A stretch of 64,000 nt of DNA, from assembly GCF_002797415.1 (NCBI RefSeq), contig NZ_KZ454944.1, positions 2,126,665 to 2,190,664 on the forward strand. The letters are read 5' to 3'. Positions within the stretch are counted from its first letter, which is position 1. The number at the start of each line of letters is the position of its first letter. The notes beneath the pieces are model-generated. The model was not told where the DNA came from and ran no database searches. It worked only from the letters and a program-made list of their open reading frames with translations. Shown here one piece after another: positions 59,104-64,000 of the stretch. Made by a program: the position numbers and the translations under genes. This DNA comes from Bacillus alkalisoli. GTDB lineage: Bacteria; Bacillota; Bacilli; Bacillales; Bacillaceae_I.

Positions 59104-61260
59104 TTGTTAAACGAAGCTAGACAACTATTACAAACATATTATGGTTATCCAGATTTTAGAGATGGCCAACAAACAATCATTACAAATCTACTTAACGGAA
59201 AACCTTCATTAGGCATTATGCCAACTGGTGGAGGAAAATCAATTTGCTATCAAATACCAGCTCTATTACTAGACGGAATTACGATTGTCATTTCCCCATT
59301 AATTTCCCTTATGAAGGATCAAGTAGACTCTCTTCAAAGTATTGGAATTAACGCTACGTTTATTAATAGTTCTTTATCAGCCCAAGAGATAGAGGAAAGA
59401 GTAGCACAGATTCAAAGTGGAAAAGTGAAACTAATTTACGTTGCTCCAGAAAGGTTAGACGTTGGATACTTTATGTCTATCATTCAAAACCAAAAAATAT
59501 CTTTCGTAGCGGTGGACGAAGCTCACTGTTTATCCCAATGGGGCCATGATTTCCGACCAAGTTATCGTAATATTGGTCATTTTGTAAGGCAACTACCGGA
59601 AAAGCCATTACTAGCAGCATTCACAGCAACCGCAACAGAAGAAGTAACAGAAGACATATGTGAAACACTTGGCATTCAAGATGAGAACGTTGTTATAACT
59701 GGTTTTGCTCGTGAGAATTTATCTTTCTCCGTTGTTAGAGGTACTGATAAATTAAAGTATTTAACCTCTTATTTGAAAGAAAATAAGGACGAGCCTGGCA
59801 TTATTTACGCTTCTACTAGAAAAGAAGTAGATAGTTTACATGCACAGTTAACGAAAAGTGGTTACTCGGTAGGAAAATACCATGCAGGTTTATCAGAAGA
59901 AGAAAGAAAAAGCACACAGGAAGATTTTTTATATGATAAAACAACTGTAATGGTTGCAACGAATGCTTTCGGAATGGGTATAAACAAAACGAACGTAAGA
60001 TATGTTATCCATTACAACATGCCTAAAAATCTAGAATCGTATTATCAAGAAGCAGGAAGGGCAGGCCGAGATGGTGTAGAAAGTGAATGTATTTTATTAT
60101 TTAATGCCCGAGATATTCAACTACAGAAATTTTTGATTGAACAAACATTGCTTTCTCCAGATAGAAAGTCCAATGAGTACATGAAACTTCAAATGATGGT
60201 TGACTTTTGTTTCACGACTAAGTGCTTACAATGTTTCATTACGTCGTATTTCGGTGAACGAAATCAACCCGAATGCGGGAAATGTAGCAACTGTTCAAGC
60301 GACTTTACGGAAAAAAACATTACGGTTGAAGCACAAAAGATTTTTTCTTGTATTAAGCGAATGAATGAAAGGTTTGGGGCAACACTTGTTGCAAAAGTAT
60401 TAAAAGGCTCTAACGATAAGAAAATACATCAGTTTCAGCTTTCTTCCTTACCAACATATGGATTGATGAAAGAATTAACGGAAAAGCAAATTGTTGAACT
60501 TATTAACATATTAATAGCAGAAGGTTATTTGTTTCTATCAGAAGGGCAGTTTCCAATTATCAAATTAGGTAGTCGTTCCGTACAAGTGCTGACGGGAAAA
60601 GAAGAAGTAAAGTTAAAAGTAAAACAAACTCCTGTTATAGTGAAAAAAGACGATGGCTTGTTTCAACAATTACGTGATTTAAGAAAAGAACTCGCTCAAA
60701 AAGAAAGCATTCCTCCATATTTAATTTTTTCAGACCGCACTTTACAAGAGATGTGTACGTATCTACCTGAAACAGAAGAAGAGATGCTAAACGTAAAAGG
60801 TGTTGGTATGCAAAAATGGGAGAGATACGGGGAAATATTTTTACAAGAAATTGTTCGTTTTTCAAAAGAAAACAACTTAATAAGAAGTGGTACTTTACAA
60901 GCTTCTAGTGTGACTAGAACATTAATAGATTCTATAGAAAAAAATGACAAGCCTAGTCATGAAATAACATTTGAGCTATACAACAGTGGACTTTCTCTTC
61001 AAGAAGTGACTAAGAAGAGGGGAATGAGTATTACAACTGTCCAAAATCATATGGTGAAATGTGAAGAAGACGGCTTAGAAGTAAATTGGGACGATTTTAT
61101 CCCAATTGAATGGGAAGAACAAATTAGAAATGTAATAGAGAAAATTGGAGCAGAAAAACTAAAACCAATTAAAGATGAACTGCCAAGCGAAGTAGATTAT
61201 ATGGCAATAAAAGCAGTAATTATTAAGAGACAAAAAGAAAAGCAACCGAGCAAATATTGA
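59104..61260 (+). CDS. recQ: ATP-dependent DNA helicase RecQ
   Basis: A 718-residue superfamily 2 helicase. Walker A is [12 protein letters not shown], DExH box [18 protein letters not shown], motif [12 protein letters not shown]. The zinc-binding C-terminal region has [18 protein letters not shown]. An HRDC domain (about 515-590, [12 protein letters not shown]) and a C-terminal helix-turn-helix ([21 protein letters not shown]) follow. This is the long RecQ architecture. TTG 59104 is chosen: GAGGTG ends six bases before it, while GTG 59095 falls within that site. Role: repair of stalled forks and recombination. Confidence 0.93.
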   Translation: MLNEARQLLQTYYGYPDFRDGQQTIITNLLNGKPSLGIMPTGGGKSICYQIPALLLDGITIVISPLISLMKDQVDSLQSIGINATFINSSLSAQEIEERVAQIQSGKVKLIYVAPERLDVGYFMSIIQNQKISFVAVDEAHCLSQWGHDFRPSYRNIGHFVRQLPEKPLLAAFTATATEEVTEDICETLGIQDENVVITGFARENLSFSVVRGTDKLKYLTSYLKENKDEPGIIYASTRKEVDSLHAQLTKSGYSVGKYHAGLSEEERKSTQEDFLYDKTTVMVATNAFGMGINKTNVRYVIHYNMPKNLESYYQEAGRAGRDGVESECILLFNARDIQLQKFLIEQTLLSPDRKSNEYMKLQMMVDFCFTTKCLQCFITSYFGERNQPECGKCSNCSSDFTEKNITVEAQKIFSCIKRMNERFGATLVAKVLKGSNDKKIHQFQLSSLPTYGLMKELTEKQIVELINILIAEGYLFLSEGQFPIIKLGSRSVQVLTGKEEVKLKVKQTPVIVKKDDGLFQQLRDLRKELAQKESIPPYLIFSDRTLQEMCTYLPETEEEMLNVKGVGMQKWERYGEIFLQEIVRFSKENNLIRSGTLQASSVTRTLIDSIEKNDKPSHEITFELYNSGLSLQEVTKKRGMSITTVQNHMVKCEEDGLEVNWDDFIPIEWEEQIRNVIEKIGAEKLKPIKDELPSEVDYMAIKAVIIKRQKEKQPSKY

Positions 61261-61283
61261 TTATGCTCGGTTGCTTTCTTTTT
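61240..61283. terminator. Bidirectional terminator between recQ and the membrane protein gene
   Basis: AAGCAACCGAGC at 61240-61251 pairs perfectly with GCTCGGTTGCTT at 61265-61276, flanked by an A-rich left side and TCTTTTT right side. The left arm overlaps the recQ 3' end. Confidence 0.88.
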
Positions 61284-62820
61284 ATAATGCAATTATAGAA
61301 AACAGAACACCTAAAACTCCGATTAAAGCTAAAATGTATACAGGCATTTTTGGCATGTCTCCGTTGTTTTCCATTGCTTTTCCAAACATAAAGAAAACGA
61401 GTGGATGTACTAAGAACGGCATAGAGAAGATAAATGGAATTAAAAGGGCCGCATCCGTTCCAAACATTTCCCCTTGGATAGCAGCAAACAAACCAAAATG
61501 TGAAATAGCAGATGTTTGAGCCATTGCTGCGTACTCTATGGACATAGTACTTAAACTTAACAGACTTAGCCCGCCAAATACGGCAATGATTTGCCATCCA
61601 AACGAAAACTGCATTAACGCTTTTACTTCCTTTTTATCCTCACCAGATGCTAAACGTAAGTTTCTTAAGGAAAGAACCGTTAAAATAACACCTACACCTA
61701 CAATAAATAGGGCAGGAGCCATCCATAGGCTTCCACGCTCAGCACTTATCGCCAGTACAGAGAATACAAACACATGACCGAAGAACGGGATATTGATCAT
61801 AATTGGTGCTCGCTGTGCAGCTGTTTTACCGAAATCACCTGCAGTACAAGCACCAGTTAGTCCTGAGTGTGATAAGGCTCCAGCCATACCAGGAGCTAAG
61901 TTTCTAGTGTTCGCTGTTTTGGAAAAGAAGATAATTAAAGTAATTCCACCAAACATCCAAAGCAATTGACCGAAGAATCCATACGTTAAGACAGCGTTCA
62001 TTCCTGAAATATTAAATGCATCTCCAATACGAGAACCACCCACCATAAAGTTAGCAGCTAATACGACTGGAATACCTGCAAACAATAATGCACGTATAGT
62101 CGGTCCAAACGACCATTTGTAAAGAATTGCACCTAAGGCCGCTGAGATCATCATTGCATAAAAGATTTGAGGTAATGCAATAAATTCTCCAATTACTTGT
62201 GCTACATAATAAGAAATTAAAAGAATCATGACAATTGCCGCGATTTCGACTAACCCTTTACGAATGTACAGGTGCTTATTCTTAATTTGAGCACGATTGT
62301 CAATTAAAATAACTGAAATTACTAGGCCAATATAAGCAATTAAAGGGTAATAGCTACTAAAGATACTTGTGGAATTGTTATCAAGAATAAAACGCAACAA
62401 TCCTTCCATACCTAACAATAAGAAAAAAGATCTTAAAATAAAGAAAAATTGAGTACGAGTCGTTCCTAATACAACTTCTTCGTTAGAAGGAACCACAATA
62501 TCTTCACCTTCTAAATCTTTATTGCCGAGTATTTTTCTTAATTCTTGCCCGCCTACAAAAAAGGAAACAGTAAGGGCGATAATGGTTGTTCTTGCCATCA
62601 AGTCAACAAATGGGAACTCCACTAGACCAGGGCTAGCAACTCCACTTGCAACTAATACATAACCCATTGTTAATCCAAATATAACGATAATTAAAATCGG
62701 TGAATATCTTGATCCTGCCACAACTGTTCTTGCTATTAGAACCATTGGGATGAGGAAGAAGAGAATAAGCCAAAATTGATTTAATAATTGAAGATGTGTA
62801 ATTTGTTCTAATATGTCCAT
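61282..62820 (-). CDS. Polytopic membrane protein, transporter-like, unassigned
   Basis: A 512-residue protein with about 12-13 hydrophobic segments and a short cytoplasmic stretch (about 95-125, LGNKDLEGEDIVVPSNEEVV). Glycine-rich motifs SGLTGACTAGDFGKTAAQRAP and GGSRIGDAFNISGMNAVLTYG (each read in parts) occur in positions like those of a transport site. I think it could be a sodium-solute symporter-type protein in the wider GltS-like group, but I cannot confirm that. ATG 62820 (complement) has a weak AGGAGTTTCTG site. Single gene, convergent with recQ. Confidence 0.65.
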   Translation of the reverse strand: MDILEQITHLQLLNQFWLILFFLIPMVLIARTVVAGSRYSPILIIVIFGLTMGYVLVASGVASPGLVEFPFVDLMARTTIIALTVSFFVGGQELRKILGNKDLEGEDIVVPSNEEVVLGTTRTQFFFILRSFFLLLGMEGLLRFILDNNSTSIFSSYYPLIAYIGLVISVILIDNRAQIKNKHLYIRKGLVEIAAIVMILLISYYVAQVIGEFIALPQIFYAMMISAALGAILYKWSFGPTIRALLFAGIPVVLAANFMVGGSRIGDAFNISGMNAVLTYGFFGQLLWMFGGITLIIFFSKTANTRNLAPGMAGALSHSGLTGACTAGDFGKTAAQRAPIMINIPFFGHVFVFSVLAISAERGSLWMAPALFIVGVGVILTVLSLRNLRLASGEDKKEVKALMQFSFGWQIIAVFGGLSLLSLSTMSIEYAAMAQTSAISHFGLFAAIQGEMFGTDAALLIPFIFSMPFLVHPLVFFMFGKAMENNGDMPKMPVYILALIGVLGVLFSIIAL

Positions 62821-62912
62821 TCAGAAACTCCTATCATACATAAATTCGTGACATCTTATCGTACAGTATTCCTTATTATTCGTAAATAAATGAAAACGCA
62901 CACATGAAAATG

Positions 62913-62949
62913 TTGTAATAGTAAAATTATTTATGATTGACTATTACAA
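62913..62949. other. Inverted repeat upstream of the membrane protein gene
   Basis: TTGTAATAGT at 62913-62922 and ACTATTACAA at 62940-62949 are perfect inverted repeats 17 bases apart. It lies about 90 bases upstream of the minus-strand gene and before the repeat copy J, and could be an operator. Confidence 0.5.
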
Positions 62950-63000
62950 TATTATGTAAATCTTCTATTAAAGAAGCTTACTAATATATTGGTTTGTAAA

Positions 63001-63126
63001 AGTTGATTTCAGTTGCAGATGCTCGCTTTCCGCGGGCGGTCTCTGGAGCCTCCTCGGCGCACTGCGCCTGTGGATCTCCCCTGACGCGCTTTCCCGCAGG
63101 AGTCTCACACCTGCAACTGAAATCAA
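63001..63126 (-). repeat. GC-rich palindromic repeat, copy J
   Basis: GTTGATTTCAGTTGCAG pairs with CTGCAACTGAAATCAA(A). Core in reverse order (TCGCTTTCCGCGGGCGG, later CCCGCAGGAGTCTCAC), with an inner GGCGCACTGCGCC hairpin. It is close to copy K in its arms (TTGATTTCAG). Confidence 0.88.
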
Positions 63127-63234
63127 ATTATATACGTTATCTATTTAACTATTCCTTAAATAAGGTAATATTAATTGGCAACTTTTTCATTAAATGATAC
63201 AATTCGAGGAAATGGTGTTTTTGGAGGAAAAACA

Positions 63235-63777
63235 ATGGAACAAAAATTAGAAAAAGCTACTTTTGCTGGTGGATGTTTTTGGTGTATGGTAAAACCATTT
63301 GATGAAATGCCTGGAATTATAAAAGTTATTTCAGGGTACACAGGTGGACACCTTGAAAATCCAACATATGAACAAATAAAAAAAGGCGACACAGGACATT
63401 ACGAAGCCGTTCAAATAACATTTAACCCTGAGCTTTTCCCGTATGAGAAATTACTTGACTTATACTGGCCACAAATTGATCCAACGGACGCTGGAGGGCA
63501 ATTTTTTGACAGAGGAAGTCAGTACCGTACCGCTATTTTTTATCATAACGATTTACAAAAACAATATGCAGAAATTTCAAAGCAACTGTTAATAAACAGC
63601 GGCCGTTTTAGTAAACAGATTGTGACGGAAATTTTACCGGCAACTACATTTTATGAAGCAGAAGATTATCACCAACATTTCTACAAAAAAAATCCTGAAA
63701 AATATAAGCAAGAGAGAGTAGAGTCTGGAAGAGATGCTTACATAAAAGAAACATGGGGATCTGACTATTCAAAATAA
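63235..63777 (+). CDS. msrA: Peptide-methionine (S)-S-oxide reductase MsrA
   Basis: A 180-residue MsrA. The catalytic cysteine is C14 in AGGCFWCMVKPF, and GYTGGHLENPTYEQI and GHYEAVQITFNP follow. The family's GSQYRTAIFYH segment is intact. It reduces methionine-S-sulfoxide in proteins and free methionine using thioredoxin; resolving cysteines at the C-terminus are absent, so recycling probably uses C17. ATG 63235 follows TTGGAGGAAAAACA; a frame from 63175 has no ribosome site. No msrB follows. Confidence 0.93.
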   Translation: MEQKLEKATFAGGCFWCMVKPFDEMPGIIKVISGYTGGHLENPTYEQIKKGDTGHYEAVQITFNPELFPYEKLLDLYWPQIDPTDAGGQFFDRGSQYRTAIFYHNDLQKQYAEISKQLLINSGRFSKQIVTEILPATTFYEAEDYHQHFYKKNPEKYKQERVESGRDAYIKETWGSDYSK

Positions 63778-63792
63778 GTTTTCATCCATTGT

Positions 63793-63825
63793 ATCAGTCG
63801 ATTTTTCAATCGGCTGATTTATTTT
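63793..63825 (+). terminator. Terminator after msrA
   Basis: ATCAGTCGATT at 63793-63803 pairs with AATCGGCTGAT at 63808-63818 (one G-T pair), then TTATTTT. Confidence 0.75.
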
Positions 63826-63879
63826 GCTTATGTTAACAAATAATGAATAGGAAAGATGGAATCGAAAGGAAGCGAGAAA

Positions 63880-64000
63880 ATGAGTTACATATTATTTACA
63901 CATAACGACTTGGATGGAGTTGGCTGTGGTATTTTAGCTAAACTTGCTTATAAGGAACAGATAGAAGTTCGTTACAACTCTGTACATAGCTTAAACTACC
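63880..64000 (+). CDS. DHH-family phosphoesterase, N-terminal part (NrnB-like)
   Basis: The gene runs off the window. ATG 63880 follows CGAAAGGAAGCGAG. The visible 40 residues start MSYILFTHNDLDGVGCGILA, with the HNDLDG form of the first DHH motif (metal-binding). NrnB of B. subtilis, an oligoribonuclease (nanoRNase) and pAp phosphatase, starts the same way. Only the first motif can be seen; DHH and the C-terminal DHHA1 domain lie outside. Confidence 0.8.
   Translation, partial: MSYILFTHNDLDGVGCGILAKLAYKEQIEVRYNSVHSLNY

Overview
The window is low-GC, Gram-positive DNA from a Bacillaceae species. Gene content points to a soil Bacillus relative: bacillithiol genes, an MhqR-type operator, YojF/BshB2, YojN/YojO, XpaC/TelA, YkvS/YkvT, TcyP, a YhcN-type spore lipoprotein and a Mn-sensing yybP-ykoY riboswitch. 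Coding is dense, starts are often TTG or GTG behind strong AGGAGG-type sites, and Rho-independent terminators are plentiful. No rRNA, tRNA, phage, complete IS or CRISPR array was seen.

Layout. 1-3.8 kb holds the end of an LCP cell-wall gene, mhqD behind a promoter and MhqR-like box, yojF-bshB2, a small membrane protein and a GNAT acetyltransferase. 4.0-31.2 kb is an aromatic amino-acid catabolic island. It contains paaABCD (epoxidase), an EthD-like gene, paaF, paaG, a stand-alone aldehyde dehydrogenase, paaH, paaJ, the regulator paaX, convergent paaY and a nitronate monooxygenase. A TrpXYZ-like ABC importer follows, then an operon of an FlK-type hotdog thioesterase, phenylalanine dehydrogenase and a complete 2-oxoacid dehydrogenase complex (E1a, E1b, E2, E3). 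Last come hppD and an aminotransferase, flavin reductase, fumarylacetoacetate hydrolase and homogentisate dioxygenase set. 31.6-64 kb is mostly housekeeping and accessory genes: a CAP-domain secreted protein, APH-like kinase, MATE pump, beta-propeller protein, riboswitch-terC, yojNO, YusW-like lipoprotein, MFS, xpaC-telA, spore and cell-wall proteins, a PAS-STAS protein, hemolysin III, AI-2E family protein, ABC-F, cupredoxin, two rhodaneses, tcyP, recQ, an unassigned membrane protein, msrA and the start of an nrnB-like gene.

How the island works (inference). Phenylalanine dehydrogenase would make phenylpyruvate, and the linked E1-E2-E3 complex could turn this directly into phenylacetyl-CoA. 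PaaABCD, G, the aldehyde dehydrogenase, J, F and H would then take that to central metabolites without a phenylacetate-CoA ligase, which is absent here. Tyrosine would go through the aminotransferase, HppD, HmgA and FahA. The two phenylalanine-side operons share a promoter and operator arrangement (dyad CGTT-N5-ANCG placed identically after the -10 box), which suggests one regulator, probably PaaX.

The most unusual non-coding content is three repeat families. The first is a GC-rich palindrome of about 100-155 bp, at 11 places plus a fragment, whose outer stems differ between copies but stay self-complementary. The second is an AT-rich element of about 125-135 bp with inverted ends (4 copies). 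The third is a tandem array of seven 52-bp units at 40.77-41.14 kb, each carrying a TGAACTTCAT-N7-ATGAAGTTCA hairpin at a spacing close to five helical turns.
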